Assembly: GCF_030272615.1 (NCBI RefSeq)
Contig: NC_081415.1
Coordinates: 374,151,009 to 374,215,008 of the forward strand
Direction of reading: 5' to 3'
From: Cryptomeria japonica
Taxonomy: Eukaryota; Streptophyta; Pinopsida; Cupressales; Cupressaceae
DNA: 64,000 nucleotides
Shown here piece by piece: positions 1-11,490 of the stretch. The notes under the pieces are model-generated. The model was not told the origin of the DNA. It ran no database searches and saw nothing but the letters and a program-made list of their open reading frames with translations. How positions within the stretch are numbered: position 1 is the stretch's first letter; each line of letters begins with the position of its first letter. The position numbers and the translations under genes are program-made.

Positions 1-1
1 T

Positions 2-2717
2 GCAATCCATGCAAGACTAATAGGGATAAAAAGTGGTAAGGTAGACAAACCTTTTGGATGGTACTCCCTTCTCATGCATATGTTTTTATTTAAAGGTGTT
101 GATTAATTTGCTAGTGAAATGGGTCTAGTTAAGGAAAAGGAAGGTGAAGAGATGCATGCACAATCATGGAGCACCATTTTGTCCCCAAAGATCTTTTAGA
201 ATTCCTTAGGCCTAAGGAATTTGCTGAAGGTATCAAGATTGTGCACAATTGGGGTGACATATACTTATACCCTGTCTCTACAGTTTTCAGAGTTTATGGT
301 TTCAGAGGCACTCCATATTAATTTCCCTATCAAGTCCCATTGAAGATAGGAATTGCAGAGGTCCTAAGGAAAATTGGGGGTGTGCAAGAGGCAGAGCTAA
401 CAAATAGGGGAAAAGGGACCATTTTCCCAACTGTCACCATGGCTCATCAATTTGTAATCACCAAAGGTGGTTGGAAACACTTTGATGAATTCTTTCACCC
501 ATATAGGTTGTCTACTCTAGTATCAAAGGTTGCTGACCCTGAAGATTTTTTCAATGGCATGTTCAGGAAGAGAGCAGTATGTAAAGGTAGGCCACACCAA
601 TTTCATTTCCCTGAGGATCTGATTAGAAATGAATTCAATTTGGATGAGCAGGAATTGAGGAAAGAAAAGTGGGTGGCATACAAAAGGGCTCTTGATTTTA
701 TTCATCAATTTGATAGTAGTTATGACCCTCTTTCTATCTTTAATCCCTTTGAGGAGAAGATTACATTCTTAATTCTTTATTTTGAAGACCTAATGCAAAC
801 TTTGAACAAAAAGAGGGAACCTATAATAAGAGATAATCATGACAATTCTAAGTTGGTTCTAGCTAAGCCTGCCTTTGCTAAGGCCATCCCTCTGGGTAAT
901 TATGAAATTCATAAGAAGCCAAAATATATTTTGTTGGTGCCAGTAACAGGTGAGCCCTCTACTTCAAGAGGAAAGAGAGCAATAAAAGATGTCATTGAAA
1001 TCCAAGACTCTCCTAAGAGGCAAAGAATGGGAAGAGGTACAAACAGGTGAGTCTTTGTACTCTCCATCTCAATCCCCTATCCATATAGGAGATGAACAGG
1101 AAATGGTAGAACAATTATTGTAGTTAGGGAGTCTTGGGGAGATTGCCTATACATATGAGGAAACACAAGAGGGGATGCCAGAAGAGCCATCGAGTGCTGA
1201 GATGAAGTTAATTGTTGATGAGTTCAAAGGTAAAGAGCTAGACCTTGTTGTCAAGCAAGCCAGTGAGGAGTTCCTGGTTGATAGTAATTTTGTCACAACA
1301 AGGGCCTTCATGCACTTTGTCTGGAAGAAAAACATTGAGCAACTCAAGGCAAGGTGTGAAAAGAGAAATAATGAGAAACCCCACAAAGATGCAACTTTAG
1401 TGGAGGAAGAAGTAAAGCAAGAAATCATTGCAGAATTTAAAGCCATCACTCTTGAAAGAGGAAGAGAAATGGTGTCAAAGGTTGGTGTTTTAATTCTCCT
1501 TGAATGGGATATAGTAGATGCCTTGGTACTTGAAGTGGTCAGAAAAGAAACCAAGCCTATGGAAGGAGTGACTTTCAGCAAGGATAATGCTGCTTTGGTC
1601 ATGTGGTCCTTAAAGAGGGATGAGAGTAGAAGAAGAAAGGAAACCTCAGAATCCAGTTTCCTAGGAGGTATGATAGTGAAGAGAGTCCAAGATACAAGGG
1701 TGGTGGAAGCTATCAAAATAGTTCTAGAAACTACAAAATTCAGTGTGGTAGTGGCTAAGAAAGAAGCAAAGGAGACAACTGATCTCCAAGTGAAACTAAA
1801 AACAATTCTTAAGGCTGATAATGAGGCCAAAGGAGAGATAGCCAACAAGAATAGTATTATTGCTAGATTATAGAGTCAACTGGCAAGACAATACCAGAAA
1901 GGTAAGTCCTCAACTCTAATGATTGCATCTTCTCCAACAAGACCTCCACCCACCAGTCCCATCATCGAATTTCCCCCTTCTCCTATGTCTTCTTGTTTTT
2001 AACCAGTCGAGGCCATTCAACATGAATTGGAAAAGTTAAAACAGGCTCAAGTCCTATTTGCAAATAAATATGAAGAAAAGGTAAAGGCCACAGTTTTGAG
2101 TTTTGCTAATACAGTAGAAGCCCCCATTGTGCACACTAACATGAAGAGAATTTTGGATATTTTGAGTGAGTGGAATGAAGACAAGGCTACTTTGGAGCCA
2201 ATTTTAGAGAAGTGGATGCCTAGGGAAGTGGATTTAGAACTTATGTGTGTATCTTATGATGAGGCAAGATATGATGTCATTATTAAATCCATAAGTGAGC
2301 TAGCGAAAATCATGACCAGGCTATCAGAAGGAAGAGCTGGTGTAGAGAGAAAAGTGAATTTGTACAAGAAGGAATATACTCAGCATAAATTTGAATTGTT
2401 TCCCAGGGGTTTTGTTAGTCCAGATCAGTTGAAGGACAAAAAAGTATGGCTTGATGAGTTAGGAGCTAACTTGTCTCTAAGGGTGAATAAAATCATCAAT
2501 ACATATGACACATCTCTGTTTGTCAAGAGAGTTGAGGAAATAGAGAAGATAAAATCACATTACGTTTCTTGGAATCATGGGTTAAGAAAGTGAGAAATTC
2601 TTGGAAAAGTTTAGTTAAGTTGAAAGAAAATATTGTTAGCTTCTCATGGCCTATTGATGACATGTTCCAAGAGTGGACAAGAAAATATGCGGTGCAAGAA
2701 GAGGAAGTCCCAAAATA
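2..2717 (+). pseudogene. Decayed ORF of unknown retroelement-type family (element A)
   Basis: One ancestral reading frame can be followed from the left window edge to about 2717, so its start lies outside the window. It changes frame near 165, 1030 and 2578. In-frame stops lie near 319, 1121, 1871 and 1999. The longest open pieces are 340-1050, 1175-1873 and 2027-2593. Visible character: an N-terminal globular part, a basic patch near 1000-1030, then a Lys/Glu-rich helical, coiled-coil-like C-terminal half ending at the stop near 2717. I see no RT, integrase, protease or zinc-knuckle motif. It resembles in style the 'putative plant transposon protein' ORFs carried by plant retroelements, but that is an impression, not an identification. 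No function is claimed. Confidence 0.55.
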
Positions 2718-3691
2718 GTTAGAAGATGCTACAACTAATAACCAACTAAAAGGCCACTAGGATTGAAAGAGATTTGTAACTTCTTTTGAAAATGGCAGTT
2801 GTAACAAACTATTCTTATGAATGTCCAAAGCTTGTATGCATCCATAATGTTATAAATGGATACCAGGACTAAAGAATAGATGATCGCAATAATTTTGTAA
2901 AGAGGCTCTGGCAAAATATATTTAGGGTTTTTCTGATGTTTTTTGGAGATCATTCTGAGTTATGTAAACTTTGATGGAGGATATTAATATACAAACCAGA
3001 ATATTTTGAGTCTTGATTCATGTTGTCTTCTTGTTTGTGTGATTGGTTACCATTTTGATTAGATGATCTAGGGTTGTTTAATTAAATAAGTTGCCAGGCA
3101 ATTTTACGAAAATGTTTTAGGTTGTTCTCTCAAGGAGGGAAATTAAATACACTTAAATCTTCTCGTTGGTGATCAATAACTTTGCTTGAATTTGATGGCT
3201 GGTGAGAGTTTATATATGTAAGGCATATATAGATTTAGTTAAGAAAAATGTAATGAAATGTATGTGAGTTTATTCTATCAGTTCTTGTTCAATTCTGAAT
3301 GACTCTGAGGCCCGGATAAGGCACTGGTATAAATTGTTGCAGCTCATGACCTTCTTGTTGATCAATAAAAAATGAGCACAAGTCTTACTTTTATTTTCAA
3401 TTATGTTCAAAGAGATAGGGTTTGCAGAGGTTGGCATTGGTTTTCTCTGTAATTCTTTAATTGCATTTGTGAAAAAATGATCACAAAGGGTATACCCACC
3501 TAAGCTAAGTGGAAGCTTAAAGTGTAGAAGGTTTCTATATAAACCTTGTTATATGTTGTCTTTTGTTTTTGTTTCCTATTGTTTCTCTCCATAAGTACCT
3601 TAAGGCTGGAGAATTCTTGCAGAGGATAAGGAAATCCAAATTTGAGACTAACATGGGCCATGCATTTTGGCACACTTATAACAAGAACTGC
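2718..3691. other. Non-coding AT-rich stretch after the A pseudogene
   Basis: No sustained reading frame on either strand. It begins like a 3' untranslated region, with AATATA/TATTAATATAC-type words around 2980. A piece near 3488-3535 (GGGTATACCCACCTAAGC and onward) resembles one near 61610-61660. The stretch ends abruptly where homology to the B LTR begins. Confidence 0.5.
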
Positions 3692-4606
3692 ACTATCTAC
3701 AGAAATAGATAACTGACCGATTAAGGTCTACAAATGCTCTGCTAGGAGCAGATCCTATTAGAGATCTCAATCTCCGTTAGGATCTATACCTGGTTAAAGG
3801 TAACCTCAGTGGAGGATTTACATCCAAGTTAATGAATCACCTTGTTAGAGGATTTATACAATGAAGCTTGTTAGAGCTTACCCGATTAAGGGATTTTATT
3901 GATGTAGTTGTTAAAGAACAACAGTGGTGATGATCCATGAATAGCACCTTTTGCTGGTTTAGATTCTTTTCTACACATACATTACTGCATCACCGACATA
4001 CTCTACACTTCCTTCAACAAATTGCATCAACTCCAACTCATAACATAACTTGTATCTTCTATCTCAAATATATCATCATAATGTCTTTTTATAGATATTA
4101 GATTTCATGTCGGCTCTTGAAACTTGACATAATTTCTTATGTTCAATGAATCTAAACAATCTTCCTCAACATGACACAAATCGCCGCCATAGTGTCAGTC
4201 GATGATAGCACATCACAATCAGTGATAACTGATCACACAAAATGGGAAACCAGTTAGAACTCCAATACCAATTAAGTGTTGACCACTTCAAACTCACATA
4301 CTGATTCACTTGAATTCATACTAGATGATTGTCTCCACACACCTACTTGACTTTATCTGTTGCATATCGAAACTAGTAACTTTGGAACTAAACAAAATCG
4401 ATTGACTTAACTAAATATACCAATTATCTACATATACTAGTTTAGACATCTTCATATCAGTTAGACTTCTTCATACATATGATACTAGTTAACAATACAA
4501 TGACTCAATAGTATACTAGTTTATCTTAACTATGACAATCGAAATAGATGTATCATCAATGACAACACATGAAGTCATGAAATACAAAAATCATCATCAA
4601 GCCAAC
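3692..4606 (-). repeat. 3' LTR of B, truncated
   Basis: It matches 10240-11156 throughout, starting at CTATCTACAGAAATAG. About 230 bp of the LTR end present at 10010-10240 is missing here. A TATA-type word (minus-strand TATAAAAA at 4086-4093) is present in both copies. Confidence 0.88.
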
Positions 4607-4800
4607 ATTCTACCTCTTTGGCATTAATGGCAACACTTAGGAAATTTTTTGTCAACTAAGTGTGCAAAACAAAAATTGACTCCATGACATAAACTCCCCC
4701 TTAGCAATTGCATGCCATTACAAAAATGATCGTTACTCCCCCTTAACATTACATACAAAATTTTTACTCTTAAACAAATTATACTCCCCTTTGACAACAA
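4607..4800 (-). promoter_or_regulatory. Polypurine-tract cluster before the 3' LTR of B
   Basis: On the minus strand the tract touching the LTR reads CCAAAGAGGTAGAA. Three more purine blocks of the AAGGGGGAGT type lie within 200 bp upstream (around 4684-4693, 4734-4745 and 4781-4794). The terminal one should prime plus-strand DNA synthesis. Multiple polypurine tracts before the 3' LTR are described for Sireviruses. Confidence 0.65.
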
Positions 4801-4946
4801 TGCCAAATAAATAAGTAAAGTACATACATTACATCAGAATTTGTCATCAAAAACTACATATATATATATACATATAAGAGTTTTGAAGTCTTTACAATGT
4901 AATTCTCAAGAAAATGTCATTGAAATGAAACTTTAACTGCTTAAGG

Positions 4947-5870
4947 TTATTGTCCTATGTTTCTAATAGTGTCTTAGTGATTTTAACATGTGTGAAAATC
5001 TATGCAGCAAATTCTTCCATAGCATCAACAATGCCAATCTCTGGGGTAGTCAAAATTGCGTCAGACACCTTATATGCTCTCTATAAGATTTCAACTTTCA
5101 AAATTAACTGGTTCTTCAACTCCTTCAAGGATCTTATCTGCTTAACCTGTTCAAAACAATAAACTTCTAATATGTGTTGTAAGGCATCAACAGATTTACC
5201 AAAATTCAAAGTGGAATCCTATACTGATATGTATGCATCACTTATCCTATCTAGTTCCTTCTCTATGTCTTCTCTCTTTTTCTTTAAGTTGGAACAAAAT
5301 AATTATACTTTAGATATAGTGGCCAAAATATTACCGCCAGTTTCTATTCCAGTTATCAAAAGATCTTTGTTCATTGTTAAAGCAACCTTGCCTTTGTCAA
5401 TTTCTGAAATCAATTATTCTCCCCTTCTCTTCCTGCAATGTTTTTCTACTAAAGGATGAGCTTCCTCTTCAAGTGATTTTAGTCTTTCATTGGCATCAAC
5501 AACTAACTGTCCAAGCTTAGCAATAGGGGTGGATATATTATCTGTATCAGTCTCCAGTAGGAGACTTGACAAAATGTCAACAATAGTTTGAATGGTCTTT
5601 GCTTCTCATTTCTTCTCTTTCAACCTCTTCTTAAGTGCTCAAGAATGCATAGTAGTAGAAATCTCCATTAATTCAAAGGCACTCAAATTATCCATATCTA
5701 TAGGACCTTTTATGTTGATTGAGTCATCATCATTATCCTCAACTATTGTTTTCTTCTTCTTCTCTAGTTTTTCTTTCCTTGTCTCTGGTTGTTCCTTCTA
5801 TGTTGTTGTAGTGACTGGTGGCAGTTGACTTTCAACATTATTTTCCTTTACCGATGGTGGTTTCATGTCC
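4947..5870 (-). pseudogene. Coiled-coil ORF remnant, 3' cargo of B
   Basis: Minus-strand translation gives a protein-like sequence rich in Lys, Glu, Leu and Ile. It starts with a Pro/Glu/Lys-rich stretch (near 5870-5740) and continues as heptad-like helical sequence to about 4950, with several stops and at least one frame change. No catalytic motif is recognisable. It probably continues the ORF at 7240-8215, from which it is separated by 1.3 kb of non-coding DNA. Family unknown. Confidence 0.45.
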
Positions 5871-5879
5871 ACACTTTGA

Positions 5880-7230
5880 TGCAGAGAATCATACAAACCA
5901 AATGATCAATAGGATCCTTTATGATCCTTTCAACATTCATTCAATAATATCTTTGAACAAAGGCAACTTATAAAGAAAACCACAACATTGCTGTCTTCAA
6001 GACAGTCTTTAAAGATTGAATTATTTGACCAATCAAAACTCCAAACCAAAATTTCTGGAAAATACAATGTTTGTAGATAACTACATTATCTATCATCTTA
6101 TAAAATCTTAAGGTCTGATAATCTCATTTGATTCCCCAAACAATTATTTTTTAGACTATAAATTCTGATCCATGTCTCTGTCATAATCCAGATTTAAAAC
6201 TCCAACCCCTGCCTAGGGCATCATATATCTTTCTCAAAACAATTTCAAATGATACCAAACCAATTCCATCTGAAGAATATATGAATCTAGTTTTTGAATA
6301 TGTAAACTATTTATTTTTACCAATCATAAATAATTATACCATCACAACTCTTTTCCTGCAACTCCATTGAAGAGGGTTTAAAACCAGTCTTCATTAAAAA
6401 TGTCATAGATTCCACAAATCATCATGAAATTGAACCAAACCAAAAGGAAATGAAATATTACTCAAATATCTTTCCAATGAATATAATTAGAGTTCTTTAA
6501 TCTTCCATATGCGTTCTTACCATGCATTTCACTATGACTGTTCTCAAAAATCCTGAATCTGCAAATACTAACTTTCACGAAAAATATCATAACTTCCTCC
6601 ATAGTTAATAAAAATTGATCAAACCAAAAGTATAGGAAAGAGGATTCAATATACTATCTAACCATTACTATATTACAGGGTTTCCAGGCCGTACATGGCC
6701 ATACAAGGCCTGGAAACAACAACTTAACAAAAAAAACCAATCAAAATAAGAGATTCAAATTCACTCAATTGCTCCAAAATGTTCTCCTCTTTCTCTATTC
6801 TCTCCCATATGATTTGGTTCGAACAATACATCATATTTATACATATTTAGGTAGTTAGAAACCACTTAACCACCCTTATGACCTTTCATCTTCCTTCTGA
6901 CAACTTTTAATGCCTTTTTGCATTGTTTCATGCTTTACAATTTTTATGCATTTTGACAACTTTTATGACACTTAATAAAAATGACTCCACACTTTGTAAA
7001 ATCACCCTAGACATGTCCAAATAACCTATTTAAGACCTTTTACATGATTTTTAGCCTTTATTAGACATTCTTTCATATTTTTGTCTTCTTGATCAAACTA
7101 GGACCTTAACATAACAATATTAACAATGTCATATAAATGGCTTCACATAGCCTTACATTTAGACTCAAATACATCACAAATGAATAAAATATATTTTAAT
7201 ACATGATATAAGGACTCTTAAACTCATTTA
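5880..7230. other. AT-rich non-coding interruption inside the B cargo
   Basis: No reading frame on either strand. It separates two protein-like blocks that read in the same direction, so it may be a further insertion or an old intron. One short palindromic stretch lies at 6685-6715 (CCAGGCCGT ... AAGGCCTGG). I could not identify terminal repeats or a target duplication. Confidence 0.4.
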
Positions 7231-7239
7231 TCTCTTGTA

Positions 7240-8215
7240 CTTTAGGTGCCTCTGCACCACACTTTGTTCAATAGTCGGTGCTTCCTTTGCTTTCTATTCC
7301 TTAACCATATCTGGTACCTATTCTTTTTCCTTAATTGGTTCATTATTGGTATTGGTTATATTAACAATATCCTCAGTATCCTTAGTTTCATCAACAAAGA
7401 ATATGATAGGTGGTGCATTAGTGTCATTCTTATCCTTATCAGTGTAGATTTCATCTGGTGCAATTCTAAAAATAGAAAAACAAACTAATCAAAAGTTACC
7501 CAAACTTGAACTTTTGATTTTTGTCATTTGTGATCATTTCTAGATTCAACATTAGCTGACTCCACATTTCCTTACACAGATCATAATCTGCATCTTCCTT
7601 TATCATATGGTAGGTAGCATGTACGATAGCCCATGACACATTATTCATTCGGCTAGAATGAAATATTCTGTAACCAATAACCATTGTAGCATATTTGATT
7701 GCTTCATCTTCAATGTTACTGACAAACATATCACAACCATCACAAGTGGTCTTTGTCAGTTCAATGATAGTATTCTACAAGATTTTCCTCAACTTGGGAA
7801 CTTCACCAATTTGACAGAATCTGGTCACAACATGAATAGCCTCCTTGGTGGTAGTAAGAGACCTATCTAAATACATGTTCCCTCCATGAACACGGCTTAG
7901 GATGATTTTGATGTGCTCTTCCTCAAATTCCTCAGGAAAATAAACTGCATTGTGAAAACCTTTCTCATAAACCCTAATGTACTTGGGTTTAATCTTCCCA
8001 TCCTTGTTGCACAAAGATTTCAGCTAGGAATAGATTGCCAATGAACCTAAATCTTCAATCTTGCAATCTATATAACTTGACATATCACCTTTAATGAAAA
8101 CTATTTGGGTTACCTTTGATAATGCATTGTATTATTCTATCTTGTTCAGCCCCATAGACTCAATGGCTTCAGCAGTGATAAAAAGACTCTTTGCCAGTGT
8201 AGATGATGATGTCAT
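7240..8215 (-). pseudogene. Unknown accessory ORF in B, about 240 codons plus a tail
   Basis: Starting from the ATG at 8215, a single frame runs to 7496 with two in-frame stops inside it (near 8130 and 8020) and another in the 7730-7775 gap. The longest open pieces are 8014-7775 and 7729-7496. The text reads like a folded protein, with alternating hydrophobic and charged segments and Cys, Trp and Gly spread through it. Beyond 7496 an acidic segment rich in Asp, Asn, Thr and Lys follows in shifted frames to about 7240. It lies where pol would be expected. No enzyme motif or known domain is recognised. Confidence 0.5.
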
Positions 8216-8829
8216 TCCAAATAACTTTGATTCAAGAGAGGAGATTGATCAAATACCTTGTTTCCTTCGCATTGCTAGGATTTCCGATTGCTCTCTCGCT
8301 TGCACACTAGATTCGCTTTTCTTTGCTTCAAATCCGATCCAACTTCTCACTTAGTTGATCAAATTTGTTCACAATTTGCTGGGAATGCTCTATTTCTCTC
8401 TACAAGTGCTCACAAAATTCTCTTCAAATGCAATAGGGTAAAAATGACTTAGCGAAACTGCTTTTTATTAATTTTATCCATTGCATTAATTGCACTACTG
8501 ATAGGTTGAAAAACCCTAATTACCACTTAACAAACTTGCCTTTACCGGTAGGTATACTAACCGATTGATTGAGTGATAGCAATATAAAAATTCTCATATT
8601 CCAACTCAAAATGCAAAATTTACTTACTATACTTTCTTCAAGGGGTCCGAAAAAGGATTTACCGATATGCTCCCCCTAAGCTTGTTGAGAAGCTCAGTTT
8701 GCTAGCGTTTGGATTCTCCACACTAGGTGAAGTATTTGGTTCTTTTGATGGTTTGTCCTCAATTTTCTTCTTTCAGATCCTATTCATCTTGGCTTTGGTT
8801 TCCTCAATATCAACCTTCTGCTTTCCTTT
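8216..8829 (-). other. Spacer between gag and cargo in B, with a polypurine motif
   Basis: Only broken coding-like fragments are visible. Around 8665-8685 the minus strand contains TTAGGGGGAGCAT, the same kind of purine block as in the cluster near the 3' LTR. One reading is that pol was lost by deletion and the cargo lies downstream of an old polypurine region. Confidence 0.4.
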
Positions 8830-9971
8830 CTAGTCTGAAGGATGATTCACTAGTTGGTTCTTGTTTGTTCTACAAAACTTGGCAATGTGTCCTGATTTAT
8901 GAAAATGATAGCAGGGCATTCCTGATGCTCTCCAAGGTCCTACATTGCCCCTTCTTGTTCTTCTTCTGTAGTTTATAGGCACATGTCCAAAGTTGTTGCA
9001 AATTGAACAAGTCACATTGACTCTCTTTTCCATCTCATAAGGGCTAGATCGGTTAACATAGGGTCTTTGCCAATTTGTGTTCCTCTGGTCAGTGATATTC
9101 CTACTCCAATCACCAATAGGTCTTGGATTCATGTGAAGTGTAGGATTATTTGCTCCATATCTGCATTCATTTGATCTATGCCCATACCTATTGCATGTAT
9201 AACAATAACCAATATTTGCATAGATTTGCTTCTACAAACATTAGCAATATGTCTTGGCTTATGATAGTTAAAGCAAATAGGTTTGTAAGCTTTCTTACCA
9301 CTAGGATTTTGAGCCTTAGGAGAAGTTTTACCTTCATGCATGTCACTCTTGGTATCGGAAGATTCACCCTTATTAGATGTATTGTATCCTAACCCAGATG
9401 TATCACCCTTCATCCTTTGAGATTGGATATGTTCATCCAGCATAGAGGAGCTCTTGTTGAATTTATCAAGCTTCTCATTGGCCTCAACAAGTTCCTTTGT
9501 AAGATCTTCATTTTGCTTCATAAGAGTCTCTCTAAGAGACATTTCTATTTCAAGTTATGACTGTAATTCTTCTTTTTCTTCTTTTTCATCATGCCAATGT
9601 TCATATAGAGTTGCATTCTCCTGCTTGATCTTAAAGATTCCATGCTCCTTATCTTTGATTCGATCTTCAGTTGCCCTCCTAGCTTCAAGTTCTTGACTCA
9701 TATAGATTGTAAGGGCTTCAAGTTCTCTCCTTAGGTTAAGTTTCTCACCATTCAGTGTCTCCACTTCTTCAACCAGTGTATCAATGTTCTCCTCATCTGA
9801 AGAGCTACTGTCAGATATCTCCAATAATTGCTCAGTTAGTTCTTTCCCTTTTGCTTGTGAAGCCTTGAATTTTCTTCTTAGGGTTTCTAGCTCATTCTTA
9901 GTTTCAACAAGTTCTCTATCCATCTCTCTATAACTCATATCCCCCATAATGGCTTTAGGGTTTCCTTCCAA
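8830..9971 (-). pseudogene. gag: Copia gag C-terminal half with four zinc knuckles
   Basis: The ATG near the right end follows the primer site after a short leader. The first part (9971-9555) is a Glu/Lys-rich coiled coil with an acidic Ser/Asp run. After a stop near 9553 the coil continues (9542-9420). Then come four CCHC-type knuckles: near 9232-9275 (CFNYHKPRHIANVC, second Cys now Tyr), near 9165-9205 (CYTCNRYGHRSNEC, intact, in the shifted frame), near 8960-9005 (last Cys now Tyr) and near 8870-8915 (second Cys now Phe). A knuckle protein like this packages element RNA. The usual N-terminal copia gag (UBN2) domain is absent. Confidence 0.7.
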
Positions 9972-9996
9972 GCGGTTAAGCCTTAAGGAAGTTAGG

Positions 9997-10007
9997 CTCT
10001 AATACCA
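9997..10007 (-). promoter_or_regulatory. Primer binding site of B
   Basis: The minus strand reads TGGTATTAGAG, two bases inside the LTR end. It complements the 3' end of initiator-Met tRNA with one change from TGGTATCAGAG. Confidence 0.85.
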
Positions 10008-10009
10008 AT

Positions 10010-11156
10010 TGATAAACTTATAAAGCACTGAGAGGTGGGGGGTGAATCAGTGAAAGCTAAAATAGTAACACTTTAATTATAGATTGGTACAAACATTTAA
10101 CTAGTTTACTAGTGACTTAACATATAATCCAAAGTGTTATAAAAGTATTCACCACAAGCAAAACATTCACCATAACAGAAAAATTTATACATGGAAAACC
10201 CAACTAGGAAAAACCACGGTGAGATAGAACTCACAAGTTAACTATCTGCAGAAATAGATAACTGACCGGTTAAGGTCTACAAATGCTCTGTTAGGAGTAG
10301 ATCCTGTTAGAGATCTCAAGCCCTATTAGGAGCTATACCTGGTTAAAGGTAACTTCAGTGGAGGATTTAGATCCAAGTTAATGAATCACCTTGTTAGAGG
10401 ATTTATACAATGAAGCTTGTCAGAGATTACCCAGTTAAGTGATTTTATTGTTGTAGTTGTTAAAGAACAACACTGGGAATGATCTAAGAATAATACCTTC
10501 TGCTGGTTTAGATCCTTTTTTTCACATACATTACTACATCACCAACATACTCTTCAATTCCTTGAACAAATCGCATCAACTCCAACTCATAACATAAATT
10601 GTATCTTCTATCTCAAATATCTCATCACAGTGTCTTTTTATAGATATTATATTTCATCTCGGCTCCTAAACCTTGACACAATTTATTAGGTTCAATGAAT
10701 ATGGACAATCTTCCTTAACACGACACAAATCACCGCCATAGTGTCGGTCGATGTTAACAAATCACAATCGGTGATAACTCATCACACAAACTAGGAAACT
10801 GGTTATAACACTAATATCGGTTAAGTGTTGACTGCTTCAAACTCACAGAATGATTCACTTGAAATCACACTAGATGATTATCTCCACGCACCTACTTGAT
10901 TTTATCTGATGCATCTCAAAACTGGTAACTCTGGAACTGAACAAAACCAATTGACTTAACTACATATACTGGTTATCTACATATACCAGTTTAGACATCT
11001 TCATGCCGGTTAGACTTCTTCATACATATGATACTGGTTAACAATACAATGAATCAATAGTATATTGATTTATCTTAACTATGCTAATCAAAATAGATGT
11101 GCCATCAATGACAACACATGAAGTCATTAAATACAAAAATCATCATCAAGCCAACA
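10010..11156 (-). repeat. 5' LTR of B (1147 bp)
   Basis: On the minus strand it starts TGTTGGCTTG and ends GTTTATCA, directly before the primer site. The minus-strand TATA word is at 10635-10642. Its last ~230 bp have no counterpart in the truncated 3' copy. Confidence 0.9.
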
Positions 11157-11218
11157 TAGTCGACATCTAGGTGACATGCAGTGAGAGAGAGATGAGGCCA
11201 TATAGAGATATATGACCA

Positions 11219-11490
11219 CGGAGGAGACCATACGGGTTGCAAGGGCTACAATTGCAGGTGATACCACATCAGGTTTTTCTTTTTGTCTCCAAGTAGGAGA
11301 TGAGATAGCCTACTAGAGGAACGTCTACTATGTAGCAATACCACTAGAGCTGCGGGCAGGGAGCTATAGGAGAGCTTCACGCTCTATGACTATAGGGAGA
11401 GATAGGAGAGAAAAATCTAGTGGCGGGGTCATGGGTCCACCCACACCACCAGGGGGAGGAGGGGAAAAAGAAGGTGATCCATGAGAAGGG
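11219..11490 (+). pseudogene. Coding-like patch with a Gly/Pro-rich end
   Basis: One plus-strand frame stays open for about 90 codons except for one TAG near 11315. It ends in a basic stretch and a Pro/Gly-rich tail before a stop near 11482. It resembles in style the C-terminal tails of PMD-type transposon ORFs such as J, but it is too short to identify. It starts just outside the B LTR. Confidence 0.25.

Larger units (their letters stand above)
3692..11156 (-). mobile_element. Non-autonomous Ty1/copia-type LTR element B (Sirevirus-like)
   Basis: It is bounded by direct repeats ending in the same ...CAAGCCAACA (4606 and 11156), so on the minus strand each LTR starts TGTTGGCTTG. Minus-strand order: 5' LTR, primer site complementary to initiator-Met tRNA (TGGTATTAGAG), gag-like ORF with four zinc knuckles, an unknown ORF, a coiled-coil ORF, a cluster of polypurine tracts and a truncated 3' LTR. 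No protease, integrase or RT is visible, so it should depend on another copia element for movement. The LTR copies differ by about one base in ten where I compared them, so it is old. The 3' LTR truncation removed the flank needed to find a target duplication. Confidence 0.85.

Noticed and set aside
1147-1848. 233-codon ORF on the minus strand
   Set aside because: Shadow of the plus-strand A pseudogene, with Ser/Leu/Thr-rich antisense composition.
7460-7496. Possible 34-bp intron (GT...AG) after the KFKFG end of the B ORF, restoring frame
   Set aside because: Too short for plant splicing. The continuing frame reads like hydrophobic coding text with stops, so decay is simpler.
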